Origin: Kalaharituber pfeilii
Taxonomy: Eukaryota > Ascomycota > Pezizomycetes > Pezizales > Pezizaceae
DNA: 64,000 nt
Assembly (NCBI GenBank): GCA_015179045.1
Contig: WHUZ01000076.1
Span: 124,001-188,000 of the forward strand
Direction of reading: 5' to 3'
Under the pieces are notes generated by a model. The model searched no databases and was not told where the DNA came from. It was given only the letters and a program-made list of their open reading frames with translations. Position 1 is the stretch's first letter, and the number at the start of each line of letters is the position of its first letter. Made by a program: the position numbers and the translations under genes. Positions 11,447 to 22,421 of this stretch are shown here, one piece after another.

Positions 11447-11474
11447 TTTTTTTTTTTTTTTTTAATTTCACGTA

Positions 11475-11895
11475 CAGTTTTCCCTTGCTATACCGGATCT
11501 GTAAAATCTGGCCTTTTTCGTCCGGTATAGCAAGGTTCCGCTATAGAATAAAATGCTTGGCAGAACAGAATAGGATGGGCAGCAAAAATAATGTAATTGG
11601 GAACAACGACAGCCTAATTTTATTATGTAATGTTAAGTTTAGTAAGCATCTGAAGGTGAATGCAATGTGGGATAGCCAAGATTGGACGTATCAGTGTTAG
11701 TGTATCCGGTATAGCAAATAATATTTGTATGGAGACAGGGGGGTAAGTGCCTGGCAATTCCTGTCCGGTCCGGTATTCTTAGTGCGTCCGGTATAGCAAG
11801 AGGGTTTTGTATGGGAGCGGGATGTAGCAACCTGAGAGCGTCCGGTATAGCAAGGTTTCCGGTACAACGAGGTCCGGTATAGCAAGGGAAAACTG
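11475..11895. mobile_element. pogo/Fot1-like MITE
   Basis: A 421-bp element with TIRs CAGTTTTCCCTTGCTATACC and its complement, and TA TSDs at 11473-11474 and 11896-11897. The TIR-derived motif TCCGGTATAGCAA recurs at about 11520, 11705, 11786, 11840 and 11872, giving internal and subterminal repeats. There is no coding capacity. Assignment to the pogo/Fot1 branch rests on TIR form and the TA target only. Confidence 0.8.
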
Positions 11896-11950
11896 TACTG
11901 TAAATTCACCACAACCCGACGTGCACCACGTCCCGACGCACGTTTTACAC

Positions 11951-12789
11951 TAGCGGTGGTCATCAATTATCTACGGTAAGGTAAGGTGGAACATTCGTAC
12001 ATTTCATATCCCTGTACGTCTAGCCATTTGCGGCCGGCAATTGATGACTGGTCCAAAATGCAAAAAAGCTAAGGCTTGCACTCTGTAATTGTAGTCCATT
12101 CACCCCTACCCCGCATATCAACACAACTACAAATTCGTAATTCCTCGTGTAAGCCAAAAAGCGTCAATACAGAAGAAAATAGCATTGATAGACTCTTCAT
12201 TATCTTCCGCAGTTAGACCCCATCCAGGTCTCTCTTGTAGAGTCTTACACTCCCTCCATGACCTCTTTACATTAGTCATTTTATCTCCTACCTTTTTGAC
12301 CATAATATGATCATCTGCAGCAAACTCTTGGTCTTTAACATCCTTATGCTAGGCCGCTTGCTTGCCTCTCAATAGCTCTTGGTTATCCTTTATCCAAGCG
12401 ACTAGTCGCTCAAATTCCTCCTTTGTCCAGGGTTTAAGGGGATTACACTGACATGCCATGGCAGAATAAAGGAGTAAGATAGGGTGACTTATTTGCAGGA
12501 TTCTGGTATGGATCGGTGATGTCTACGGTGCAGTGCGGTGCGGTGCAGTTGCAGTGCGGTATGGGGTAGCGTTGAGTGGGGGCGGTTTGAGGAAAATCTA
12601 CGGTAAGGTACGTGGTTTTCCAAAAAGTACGGGACTATTTCGTGCCGTAGATTTTTCAAAAATGTACGGTGATAACGTACCTTGCCTTACATTTCAGGGC
12701 GGAACATAGCCAATGAGCGTTGTTGCCAAGACACGGAAAATGTACGAATGTTCTACTTACCTTACCGTAGATAATTGATGACCACCACT
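11951..12789. mobile_element. TIR element with Myb/SANT relic, PIF/Harbinger-like?
   Basis: The ends read TAGCGGTGGTCATCAATTAT and its near-perfect complement, about 50 bp each. TACGGTAAGGTA-type repeats lie inside both ends. The insertion interrupts the left TIR of the mariner-like element. The TSD is ambiguous (CTA or TA). A broken Myb/SANT-like frame inside fits PIF/Harbinger, which carries such a second protein, but no transposase is present. Confidence 0.6.
12128..12459 (-). pseudogene. Myb/SANT-like DNA-binding protein fragment
   Basis: The frame starts ATG at 12459 with LKPWTKEEFERLVAWIKDNQ, typical of a Myb/SANT-like helix-turn-helix. It hits one in-frame stop after about 38 codons, then continues to a stop at 12128 with aromatic residues typical of the domain end (WRECKTLQERPGWG). 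It lies wholly within the TIR element and is probably a relic of its accessory gene. Confidence 0.6.
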
Positions 12790-12993
12790 ACTAAAACTGA
12801 CCGCGCGCGACAACATATATCTCAACCACCATAGAATTTTGTATGCAACTTGTGGAGCAGTTAAATTAAGGACTATTCTTCATATTCCACACCTTAGCTT
12901 CTTCAGATATATTGCTTTGAAGTGATTTATGATTCATGAAATTCTTACCATAGATTGGCATAGGCTTGGCATATTTTTCGCTGTGATATCACT

Positions 12994-12995
<2 letters not shown>

Positions 12996-13024
<29 letters not shown>

Positions 13025-14272
13025 CCACATAACCCCGCTTGCAGCTGTTCGCCATGGCAGGGTCCCTGGACCGAGGTCCTTATGGCCCGGAGACAGGCAC
13101 CTAAAAACAAACAACAACTCACTATATACACCGACATTCAAAAGGGAATAGAGGAAATAAAACCCATGAGACAACCCGCTATGCCGTCAAGTCCATTTCC
13201 TCCACCTCCCTCCCCTTCCCCTTTCTGTCCACCTTTGAATTTCTGTCCCAGTCATACAGGCACGAATCGTACCACTGGCCTGACAACCTTACCTTCGCTG
13301 GTGTTTGGCTATCCGATTCCACCTCCCCCTCCAGGTAGATGACAACCGAGCTAGCCTTCTTTCCCTCCCTCCTCTCTTTCTTCACCAACCATCTTGCCAC
13401 AACAATCTTTCCCATCCATGGGTTCGCATTCTCCATCCAATCTCTTACTTTCCCGAGTTTCTTTGTCACCGCAATTCCATGTACTACGATCGCACGACCG
13501 GATTGCGGGAGTGTCCTTTCCTTTGGGATTGGCTTCGGAGATGGTGCTGGAGATGGTTTCGTGGACATTTTCTGCTTGGGGGGACTGGTACTCTGTCCCC
13601 CTTTCACTTTTTTGGACTGGAAAGTAGTGGACTTTGTTCGGCTTTTGGGTGAGGTCGGTCAGAATTGTCCCCTTCCGGGGGTGTGCTTGGCGGGATGTTC
13701 TGGGAGACAACTGCTGCATATGACAGCTTTGGTGGTTTCTCCGGGTCAGTTTGTGATTCCCCTTCCTTTGAGGGTTTCCTCAGGTGCATATTGTGTATTT
13801 CTGTGCATGATTCCGTCTTCACCGCTAGTGCAAGAGCAGCAATGACGCGATGCACACTCCTGATTTCACACAGGAACCTGTCTGTTGGTTCAAAGTTTGG
13901 TCTTGTCTTCTGGTCTTTTATACAAGCATGTATGTGTTCGATGACATCCCCCACGGCATCAAGCATATCGGACATATTGACTCCGCCGAGCCGATCTGCG
14001 ATAGACTTGTACAGTGGGGCCTCGAGACGGGTACTCTTGGCTAGAGTTGTTTTGGCACCTACGGGCATGTTTTTTGGTGCTGGGCTGCCCAATGCCATGA
14101 ATCTATTGGTCGGATCCATGGTGGGAATGCCAAGAAGTCAGGGATGGTGGTGTGCTGGCAACGGAGTAAGGAGCTGAAAATTTCCTCAAAACTTAACTCC
14201 CAAGGGGGAAACTTGAGGAGTTGGGTTTTTTGGAATAAAAATTAGATCTAACCTGTCGAAGTGGCTGTCGCT
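12996..14272 (-). mobile_element. Full-length ORF1-only half-LINE (B tail)
   Basis: The 11-bp TSD GATATCACTAG lies at 12985-12995 and 14273-14283. The uninterrupted homologue at about 2683 has the site once. On the minus strand the element has a 5' UTR (14272-14120), ORF1 (14119-13179), about 120 bp of 3' UTR, the LINE-B hairpin/TTATGTGG tail and poly(A). There is no ORF2. The empty site proves that a 1.28-kb ORF1-only unit inserted as such. Confidence 0.92.
13179..14119 (-). CDS. Half-LINE ORF1 protein (one frame change)
   Basis: ATG at 14119 opens a frame of 171 codons (MDPTNRFMALGSPAPKNM...) ending at 13604. The -1 frame continues immediately to 13179 with IVVHGIAVTKKLGKVRDWM, SSVVIYLEGE and VRLSGQWY, the conserved ORF1 C-terminal domain. 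The junction reads CCA AAA AAG TGA, a perfect A AAA AAG slippery heptamer directly before the stop. This is either programmed -1 frameshifting or a one-base loss in an A-run. The full protein would be about 310 aa. It has no zinc knuckle, and its role is presumably RNA binding. Confidence 0.7.
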
Positions 14273-15085
14273 GATATCACTAGTATTGAATTCCACTTAT
14301 CACACCTGAAGTAAATTTGATAAAAGCAGTAGGACACTTGAATATCAATATTTTATCTTATTCAAAGATGTGAGAAGCACACCAAGAAAACTTCTCAAGA
14401 AGTGGTGGAGTTATTCACAAAATTCATTTTCTCATAGAAACTGTATGCAATAATTGTATAGGAAAACTACCTGAAATGCCAATTTGATGTATAAATTAGG
14501 CATTAAATAACATTAAGCCAATTGAAGTACTAATTGATAAGAGGCCTATTGGGGACACTCCCTAGCCACAATTCTATAGCCATTATGGTGACCGTTGAAG
14601 AGAAGTTGTGCATTCTACCCTCCAGTTCACTTTGTATGGGAATTCCATATAACTGCATGCCAAGACATCAATGAAAAACTCATGGTGCCATTAATCAACC
14701 ACAATGTCTTTTCAGCGCAAATAGAGGGATTAAAGGTGAAGAATAACCCTTTATTTATTTCTCCTGAAGAGCGCATACAAAATTCTATTCTGGTGGTTGA
14801 GATATATGTTGTCGCGCATGCTCAGTTTTGGTGTAAAACGTGCGTCGGGACGTGGTGCACGTCGGGTTGTGGTGAAAGACAGTAACCCCGCTTGCAGCTG
14901 TTCGCCATGGCAGGGCAGCCAACCAGCATGGGCCTTAGTGGAGACCGCGCTAGCCTGTTACATTCTAATTTCTAGTTTTAAAATTACATCCTGCTGTCCT
15001 CGGCTCAGCCTCATCTGCGGAGAAAGTGACACCGTTCCAACTACCCCTCTCGACTGCGTAAACCTCAACGACACATCTCATTATT

Positions 15086-17022
15086 ATGTTGACTGGAGTG
15101 GAGTGTGCCGGATTGGTGCTTGCCGCCTTTCCGTTAGTGATCGAGGGCTTTAAACTCTATTATGATGGCTTGCAGGAAATCAAAAATGTCAGAGAGTACA
15201 GGTCCAACTTAGATCAGTTTGCTAGAGATCTTGGCCTCGAGAAAACATTGTTTGAGGATACCATTAATCGCATCCAGAAGCTTTACGACTACCATCATGC
15301 CCTGACACAGCCAGGGCCGACCATCAATGTTGTGGACCTGCTCCAGGCGAGGACAGGAAACTCGGAGAGCCATCAAGAGCCAGATTTACATGCACTTCTC
15401 TCACGTGCTTTGCGCTTTTCTAACAAAGACATGGTGAAAAAATTTGGGGACGCCGTGATGGACATGGCAAACATAATTGAAAAGGTCAAGCAGGACTTCG
15501 AAATTGAAAAGGCCTTCGTGGTATGTTCTATTTCCTCTTTCCTCATGGCGTTTATGCACAAACACAAAAAATCTTGGTACCTGTCTGACGACCGTCTGTA
15601 GGGGGACAAGTCACAGTTGAAGAAGTTAGTGAAAATGTTGAAAACTGAGCTCAATGCGGAATATAGAAACCGGCAACTCTCCTTGTTGCGTCATCACAAC
15701 GTTGCGCTCAACAGAATTGTGAGTGGCGAGTACCAAGGGCAGACTCTGGCCATGCTTCGCAGTCACTCGCAAGATCGACGACGGCTGCCTGAGGATGCCA
15801 CTGCGCAGATAACATTTTACAATCAGATACAGCGTGAAGCTAAAGCAATCTTCAGTGTCCTGCAAGAGGCGATTTTGCCTTCTGCGTGCTGCGAGGTATG
15901 TAATTGGTGTGGCCTTGTTTCGCGAGATAGTTGCGCTGCATCGTATGTTAGTCACAAACCCGCTTACAATGTCATCAGATTCCACATGAGGCTTCATTGC
16001 AGCTAGACATGCGACAGTCGCACATGCACCGGGACGTGCATTCTCGTTTCAAGCTTTGCTTCTCGTTTGAACACGCTATGGTGTGCGATCTTGAACTGGA
16101 AGTGATGGTCGTGAAAGAACGAATCGCTTCCAGGCTGGAAAGCTACACATACTATAGCCGATATGTCCCGAAGATTGCAGTGACGAGATGTGAGGGCACC
16201 ACGGCAGACGCCAGGCCACTCTACTCACCAGCACTAGACCGGAGCTCCTCGATATGTCGAATATGCGCAGAGTCTAACAACGCTGTTATTACATGCTTAT
16301 GCACAGGAATCAAACGAGCAAAAGGCCAGAAAGTTTGTATTGGGGTGTTAGCAAGTGAGGCCAATGGAACGTTCCGCATATGTCCTCAGCACCCAGGGCT
16401 ACACCTCCGTCCCAAGGACATTATCTCGCTTGGCGGGTTATTAGCGCAGTGGAAACCCGGCCCATTCATGAAGGATCGACTGAAATTGACGTTGCAGCTT
16501 GCGACCGCAGTATTGCAACTGTACGACACGTGCTGGCTAGACTACTTGTGGAGCAGCAAAGACATCCTCTTCGAGCGAGATAAATCTGGACATCCAGTAC
16601 TCAGCAGACCATATGTGCAGAAAACCTTCAATGGATATAGCCCAGCTCTCACCCCGAATACCAAGGATGATTTGTCTGCGAAAAAGATTGCGCGAATGTG
16701 TAAGAAGATGCTTCGTTCTCTCGGCATTGTTTTACTCGAAATTTATCACTGGAAATGTATCGCAGACTTGCAAAGCCAATTACCCAAAGAGGGCGACGAG
16801 ACTGACGAAGACCCAGTATCCAACCTAGCGGCCGATATTGTTAATATTGCAGGGAAAACCTATGGATCGGTTGTCGAGGGGTGCGTTTATGGTTGGGGTA
16901 GAGCTAAGGCATTAGCAGACGAGGAATTTAAAGTAGAGGTGTATCAGAAGATTGTGGCTCCGTTGGAGGAGCATTTGAAGTATTTTTGTGGTGTAAAAGA
17001 CTTGCAGAAAGTCTTTTCTTAA
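15086..17022 (+). CDS. HeLo-like / DUF7580-type protein, three exons
   Basis: Exons 15086-15520, 15602-15895 and 15979-17022 join in phase 0 to give 590 aa. Introns of 81 and 83 bp have GTATGT donors. The N-terminus (MLTGVECAGLVLAAFPLVIE) is a hydrophobic helix followed by coiled helices, typical of fungal HeLo-like/prion-and-propagation N-domains. Residues about 370-580 (LHLRPKDIISLGGLLA, LRSLGIVLLEIYHWK) match my memory of the DUF7580 C-terminal region common in such proteins. Function is unproven; relatives occur at fungal incompatibility and cell-death loci. There is no frameshift or stop, so this is one of only two intact host genes. Translation could begin at an upstream codon, but this ATG starts the hydrophobic helix. 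Confidence 0.85.
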
Positions 17023-17628
17023 CTGTCTTTTTCTTCTTTTTGTTTCTTTTTGTTCTCTTTTGTATGTAGGCATGCGTGCGTTTTATTACCTGCTTGCAGC
17101 CCTTATGGACAGTCGATATGATGAAGGTGGGCTGATGTGCGTGTGAAAAAGGTAACATTAACTATATCAATGCAAGCTTTTACTGAAATACTGCACTCTA
17201 GTAGAGTCTTTCCTTAACATACTGGATAGGGTGTTCTGTTTTGACCCTCAACCTTGAAAAGGACTATCTCTATGTAAACCTTTCCGGGCTGCTAAGCCCA
17301 AGGGGATTGCGCCTGTGCAATTTATGCCCCTTCACTAAGCTGGCCCTCCCTTGAGAGTTGTTCTGATACACGCGCACAGTCAGCCTCTTCGCGAACAGGG
17401 CTGGTCCCCTCGCGAACGAACCTGTCCTCTCGCAAATTAGGTTTGATCCGTGAGCGGCCCGGTCACCTCGTGGAATAAGCGGTCCGCTGCGAATCACAGC
17501 TCTAGTGATCTTTTTACTCTGCTCATTCAGTAGGAGGTGAAGAGAGAAGTGATATTCCCAAAGGCTCCTCTAGACTAGGTACACGATTCAACGTCGAAGA
17601 TAGAGTAACTCGTGATACCCCCCACGTA
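17023..17628. other. 3' flank of the HeLo-like gene, no gene seen
   Basis: A T-rich stretch (17025-17060) probably belongs to the 3' UTR. Degenerate CTCGCGAAC-like repeats occur at 17395-17430. No ORF with motifs is visible. Confidence 0.4.
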
Positions 17629-17683
17629 TTTTTTTTTTTTTTTTTCACGTAACCTCGCTTGCAGCTGTTCGCCATGACAGGGC
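17629..17683 (-). mobile_element. Micro-retroposon
   Basis: Poly(T), TCACGTAACC, CGCTTGCAGCTGTTCGCCAT and ACAGGGC give the usual 5' boundary. TSD ACCCCCCACG lies at 17617-17626 and 17687-17696. Confidence 0.88.
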
Positions 17684-17754
17684 CAAACCCCCCACGGTGA
17701 GATAAAGTAATTGTTGGAAGCCATGACTAGCTAATTAGCTCTTAACGCACGCTA

Positions 17755-18060
17755 CAGGGATAGTCTATTGCGCACCTGCCGGATGCCACAGCAATAAATT
17801 TCTGTGAGTGCAAATGACCCTCAAGTGGGCTCAATTTGGAGCCAGAGAATCGGAGAATACATTAAAATATCCTCTGCATATTTTCTATGATTATTTCCAG
17901 CATATAAATGATGACCTATTTGGGTATATGCAACATCATTTGCTCGACATATTTTGAGTCGCCATGTCAATAATCTTATGATGAAGTCTTATTGATCTCA
18001 ATGTATACTCGGTGCCTATTTCCAGCATGTATAGGATTGTTAGTGTTTGGGCTAATATGT
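17755..18060 (+). repeat. Diverged dispersed repeat (pair with 3330-3640)
   Basis: It shares GTGAGTGCAAATGACCCTCA and the following GTGGGCTCAATTTGGAGCCAGAG with the segment at 3330. Order and orientation are conserved, but many substitutions and indels are present. The family is unknown. Confidence 0.5.
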
Positions 18061-18284
18061 AGAGAATGGCACCTTATATTGAAGCTTACATCTTCACTTA
18101 TGCATATGCACAGGAATACTGGGCTATTACGCAGTATTCAAGCGTGGTATGAAGACTTTCTAAGGCTACAAAATAGAAATCCAAGTAAAAAGGTATTTTC
18201 TCAACTGCTGGTAGCACTAGCTAATGGATTTGGGCCACTGAGTTTTTTTTTCTCTTTTTTGAAAAAAAAAATTACAGCACTGCG

Positions 18285-18470
18285 CATGCCGCCCTGTGAG
18301 CCATAGCGAGATAAAATACATAAGAGATAAACTCAGGCATAAAACAAAACGTGAGATAAACTCATTCTTCTCAATTAACCTCTCCACCCAGCCCAGCAAT
18401 TCCGCCAGGGCGCCCCTTCGCCTTCCCCTCCGGTACTGTATGACGCGTCCCAGACCCGGCCACTTCCCTA
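18285..18470 (-). mobile_element. Decayed LINE-A 3' fragment
   Basis: The antisense hairpin (GCATGCCGCCCTGTGAGCCATAGCGAG) and a derivative of the ORF2 end (CTCCACCCAGCCCAGCAATTC) are recognisable. A further isolated hairpin piece l lies at about 18478-18505. No TSD was identified. Confidence 0.55.
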
Positions 18471-18517
18471 GTACTCCTATGTCGCCCTAAGGGCTAAGAT
18501 GAGATATCCATGCAGTG

Positions 18518-18560
18518 TTCCCAACCGGCCAGGCCGCCCAGGCCATTCAGGCCGTTCAAG
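18518..18560. repeat. GGCC-rich repeat block
   Basis: This is a short cluster of CCAGGCC/CAGGCCGTT units, like the larger blocks at 30390-30590 and 31590-31750. Confidence 0.4.
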
Positions 18561-19675
18561 CGATTCAGAGGTAGGAGGGCTGGTTACGAGGCTTTTCAGA
18601 AGCCACCTTCAGGTTAGTTGGAGACGTATTCAATATAAACCTTTCTATATCCTTGGATAGCTATCTAGACTTTCTTTACTGAGCAGTGCTGTTTGCAGGT
18701 ATTCTCGGTAAGTGATTTTTTTTTTAGTATCGCTTGACTGTATACCAATTTCTTTTGTTAGTAACTGCACAGACATTCCAACCACCGGTACTGGAGATTT
18801 TTTTTTTTTTATTTATATATATCAGTGATCGCGTGCCGCCCTATGGGCTATGGCGATTTAGGTCCATGTAGATAACAGCAATAGAAATTCCCGTCCCCCC
18901 ACAAGTAGAGTGAATAAATAATAAGAAGTGAAAGAAAAGTCCCCTATTCCCGTCCGGCCCAATTCAACAGTTCTATCAGTGAGTCATTGTCCTTGTCTTT
19001 TCCCTCCGAAAGTCGTAGTAGGTCGGCTTCGCCCCCCGGGCATTTCTTGTTCCAAGCTTTGCATCGCCCGAGGACGTGTACGGTGGTTTCCTCTTCCTCC
19101 CCGCACCACCGGCAGTCCGGGCCATCTACCTTACCTAGTCCGTACGTCCATTGTCTTAGTCCTTTCCCTCCCAATATGCCAGCTAGGGTCGACACTCGGA
19201 ATCTCAGGCGGCTCAAGGGTTTGTAGCTGATGTCCAGTCTGTTCCTCTCGGATGCTCTCCAGGATCTGATTTGTTGGCGCATGCCCGCTTCCGTTACCAC
19301 TTCGTCCTAGTATTGTAGGAATGCGCCGACTTTTGCTGCTTTGTCTGCTTCCGTGTTCCCTTTGACTCCTCTGTGTCCTTTCACCCACATCACGGCTATG
19401 TCTAAGTCCCCTTTGTTCGCCCTCTCGTCCCAGTATTCTCTTGCTAACCAGGATGCCCCCTCATGGGTAGGTTTGCCCTCAGCGATTCGTTTGAGTTTCG
19501 AGATGGCTGTCATGGAGTCTGCTACTATCAAGGTTTCTCCCTCCTGGGACTTCAGTGCCTCGCCAAAGGCTATTAGTTCCGTGTCGTTTACTGTACCTGA
19601 TGCGCCTAGGCATATCTGTCTCGTGTTCCCGCGGTGGTATATGCCTGCCCCCGTCTTGTCTTCGATGCGGCTGCC

Positions 19676-20022
19676 ATGCTCTTGTGGAGCAGCTTGGAGT
19701 GCAGAACATGCGGTGTTCGAGTGGCAAGCTGGAGCGGCCGAAGAGAAAGAAGGAGAGTGGTGAGATGGTCACCTGGCAGTGCTGGGAGGACTTAGAGGAG
19801 AAAGGGTGGAAGCAGGAGGGGGTAGAGGGCAACCCATTCGAGGTATGGTTCGCCAGCCTCGATCTGGGCTAGCTGAAGGGCCGGAGGGTACGTTGTGTAC
19901 CAAGCGTGTACGTAGTGTAGATAGGTAGCAGCTTTAACCTGACCCGGGATACCCGGGTCTCTGCCATAGGCTGGTAGCCTGTATGCGGGGTTACGTGAAT
20001 TTAAAAACAACAAAAAAGGAGG
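19676..20022 (+). mobile_element. LINE-B2 3' fragment
   Basis: It is inserted in the LINE-A RNase H region with flanks CGGCTGC. The 3' end reads GCCATAGGCTGGTAGCCTG then TATGCGGGGTTACGTGAA, a B-type tail whose inner hairpin (AGGCT..AGCCT) differs from the common form. An in-frame coding remnant (ending LDLG*, near 19870) precedes the 3' UTR. Confidence 0.7.
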
Positions 20023-20148
20023 TACGGCTGCAATCCGTGTAGATGCTGTCCCAGCCCTCGTCTTCTGCGTCGGCTGTGGCCCTCTCCCATTGCTCTTTCT
20101 CTGCGTCCCTGGGTAGGGTGGGGAGTACGGCTAGGGGGAGGGGTGGTC

Positions 20149-20337
20149 TTTTTTTTTTTTTTTTTAATATCTGTACTCGCGTGCCGCCCGGGGGCTATGG
20201 TGAGATTACGTACAAAATGATAATGACATAGACATAGGAAATAACAGTAGTGATAACAATAATAATGATACTGATAACCTTGAAAGTCCTTCCCCTTACT
20301 TCCCCTCCGCCCACGTCAGCATGCGTAGCAGTTCGTC
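20149..20337 (-). mobile_element. Short LINE-A insertion in LINE-A
   Basis: Exact TSD GAGGGGTGGTC (20138-20148 and 20338-20348). It has poly(T), the tail with CGGGGGCTATGGTGAG, and about 100 bp of 3' UTR and ORF2 end. Confidence 0.88.
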
Positions 20338-20915
20338 GAGGGGTGGTCGATGTTGCAGGGTGCCCCTCAGGTATATGTAGTCCGGCTCTGTCTTGTTGAG
20401 CGGCTCGATCTCGAACCTCAGCGTTCTGGCTTCCACTCTGGTGCGCTCCCCTTCCGTGAATGTCTGGATCGATTCCAGGTTGGATAAGCCTTCCACGAGG
20501 TCCCGGCGTGTGCCCCACGGCGCTCCGGTGATTTCCCGTGCCACGGTGTATTGCCATCCTTCGAGTTCCCTGATTTTGGTTTCCTCGGGGGCCCCTCTGG
20601 CATACTCCTTCCAGGCCCAGCAGCCCCAGGTGGCTATATTCTGGGCGATGCTAGTGTGTAGTTCGTCTCGGCAACAACCACTTCAACAGGACGAGCGCTC
20701 GGAAGCCACTTCGCGACCACAACGGCCCCCACTGCGAAACCTACACAGATCGAAAGCTCTCAGTGCACTGAGTCTTTTGGTTAAATTTTTATTCCAAAAT
20801 ACCCAACTCCTCAAGTTTCCCCCTTACCATCACCGATGGGGTAATGATGTGCCCACCGGTAATGATGCGTGCTCTTGGCACTCCTCCTCACGCATTTTCT
20901 CATCGTATTACTTAT

Positions 20916-21207
20916 TTTTTTTTTTTTTTTTTTTTATATCATTTATCGCATGCCGCCCTAAGGGCTATGGCGATGTTATGCTAAATAAATAAAAGAAGGT
21001 TAAAAAACCACAACAGAAACATTCCCGCCTAAAAACACCAATCCTAACCCCACTATCCGTTCTGACTTAACTACATGTGATACCCGCGGACTCTTCACTA
21101 TCGCGGGTGGCGCCCGGTACAATCCCCTACTCCCGTCCCCTCTCCGGCTCATACCGGACCGACTTCAGCCATCGCCCGCTAAGTCTCACCTTGTCAACCT
21201 CCATTTC
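20916..21207 (-). mobile_element. Half-LINE (A tail) 3' fragment
   Basis: Poly(T), the LINE-A tail and then antisense ORF1 end (CCATCGCCCGCTAAGTCTCA). It interrupts the left arm of the fold-back element. The flanks share CTTATT, which matches one site in the intact right arm. Confidence 0.7.
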
Positions 21208-21534
21208 CTTATTGCAGGCATACAACATATATTGAAATCACATACTACAAGGCTAATTCCATATCGCTAAATCAGAATATTTCATCAGAATCATGAAAAA
21301 ATCAAAAGGTCAAGATCTCTGAATAAATCTGTCATCCTCTATCCAAAAAAAGACCTCCTTGCAAATGACCTATCTAATATCATCCAAAATTAAGATATTA
21401 TTAAAGAGACCTATCAATTCTTATTCATTGTATATCAGTCTATTAAGTTATAGTCAGCAATTGCATATAGAATTCATCTGGAATGCAGTATACCTTCAAA
21501 TATATAGATAAAATTCAGATTCTCAGGTGAATCT

Positions 21535-21990
21535 TTAGATCTCGATATCATTATCAGTATTCTCAAAGTCTTCAGATGATCCAGAAATGCTAGGACTTGA
21601 CATAGTGGTAGTTGGAGGGCTAGAGATGATGACTGTAGCCTCATTTGAGGGCTCTGGTAGAGATGATGAACAATGTGGCTCAAAATTCACTGATGATACT
21701 TCTCTGGCCACCCCCTCCCTTGGCTGTTGAAACCCTCCCCGAACATCAACCATAGGTTTCCCTCGGCCTTGGCCCCGTGTACGAACTGCCCCATGACCTC
21801 TCATTGCAGTCCGCTTAGCTACTTGATGTTCCTTCTCTTCTTGCTTCTATTTTACCCTCTTTTTATGCTCTTTCATACCTAATCACCTTTTTTCCTCAAT
21901 AGCCTTTTTTTTCTTTCTTGACAGCATTCTACTACTTCTCTGCTTTCTCAGCCTATTTTTCTGCTTTCAGGATCTTTTCCACTGCTTCTT
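21535..21990 (-). pseudogene. Transposase C-terminus, degenerate
   Basis: The minus-strand reading has a lysine-rich stretch (RKKKKAIEEKR, KEHKKRVK) with several stops. It then gives MRGHGAVRTRGQGRGKP and a serine-rich acidic end, stopping at 21535. Lysine-rich then RGRG tails are common at the end of fungal pogo/Fot1-type DDE transposases, so this is a plausible but unproven call. The serine-rich end is duplicated inverted at 24030-24160. Confidence 0.45.
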
Positions 21991-21993
21991 CTC

Positions 21994-22185
21994 TGTTACG
22001 GGCTTACCACAACCATAGGGCGGTCGGTGGCGTATACGAAATGCAAGCTAATGTCAGGCGGCGTCGCAGTCGCATAAATGAGTACTATATCATATGAGCT
22101 ATGCAGAGGACTAGCGAGCATCACTAATCAAGTGTCTTTTTGACCTGGTAAACGGTAACTCTCTGCATTTACCAGATCTGTTACA
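21994..22185 (-). mobile_element. Solo LTR
   Basis: A TGTTACGG...TGTTACA unit in reverse orientation to the copy at 4814, with 5-bp TSD TTCTC (21989-21993 and 22186-22190). A further decayed piece of the same LTR lies at about 22290-22410. Confidence 0.8.
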
Positions 22186-22421
22186 TTCTCCTCTTACCTA
22201 TTTTTCCAAATTTTGTTACTTTTTCTTTTCCGCTACCTCAAGCACTGCTTTCACCTTTACAATCTCATTATAATGGGCATTGTAGGTATTTGACTAGCTG
22301 TGTACTCCTCTACGCAGCTTATATAGGAATGCAACAGCAATAGCATATTGCATACGTCATATATGTGTGCATATTCGCTCTACCAGCCGCCCAGTTACTA
22401 AAGGTATTATTAGCAAATTCT

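Larger units (their letters stand above)
11898..14882. mobile_element. Tc1/mariner-like non-autonomous element, copy 2, with two insertions
   Basis: It has the same TIRs as the copy at 2437-3293, with TA at 11896-11897 and 14883-14884. It carries a TIR element near its left TIR (11951-12789) and a half-LINE at 12996-14272. Removing both leaves about 860 bp, matching copy 1. The conserved open frame of copy 1 recurs at 14595-14885. Confidence 0.85.
11447..14916 (-). mobile_element. Micro-retroposon split by a TA-targeting transposon
   Basis: Poly(T)-AATTTCACGTA occupies 11447-11474 and TAACCCCGCTTGCAGCTG to the 5' end occupies 14883-14916. Joined at TA they restore one complete minus-strand copy. 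Flanks share ACCAGCA (11437-11444 and near 14920). The mariner-like element at 11898-14882 and the pogo-like MITE at 11475-11895 both sit at this TA. Confidence 0.85.
18798..20680 (-). mobile_element. LINE-A copy reaching into RT, with two insertions
   Basis: It has poly(T) at 18798, the tail, and ORF2 on the minus strand. The ORF2 C-terminal C/H module is CRWCGEEEETTVHVLGRC. RNase H motifs are LIVADSMTAISK and MWVKGHRGVKGNTEADKAAK. The region beyond the RT active site (WAWKEYARGAPEE, ITGAPWGTRRDLVEGLSNLE) reaches 20680. Frames are broken. A LINE-B2 fragment (19676-20022) and a LINE-A fragment (20149-20337) are inserted, each with its own TSD. No TSD was found for the host LINE, whose 5' end abuts a half-LINE 5' UTR. 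Confidence 0.82.

Noticed and set aside
16928..17158. Minus-strand ORF over the 3' end of the HeLo-like gene
   Set aside because: It is a lysine-rich product of a T-rich 3' UTR with no motif.
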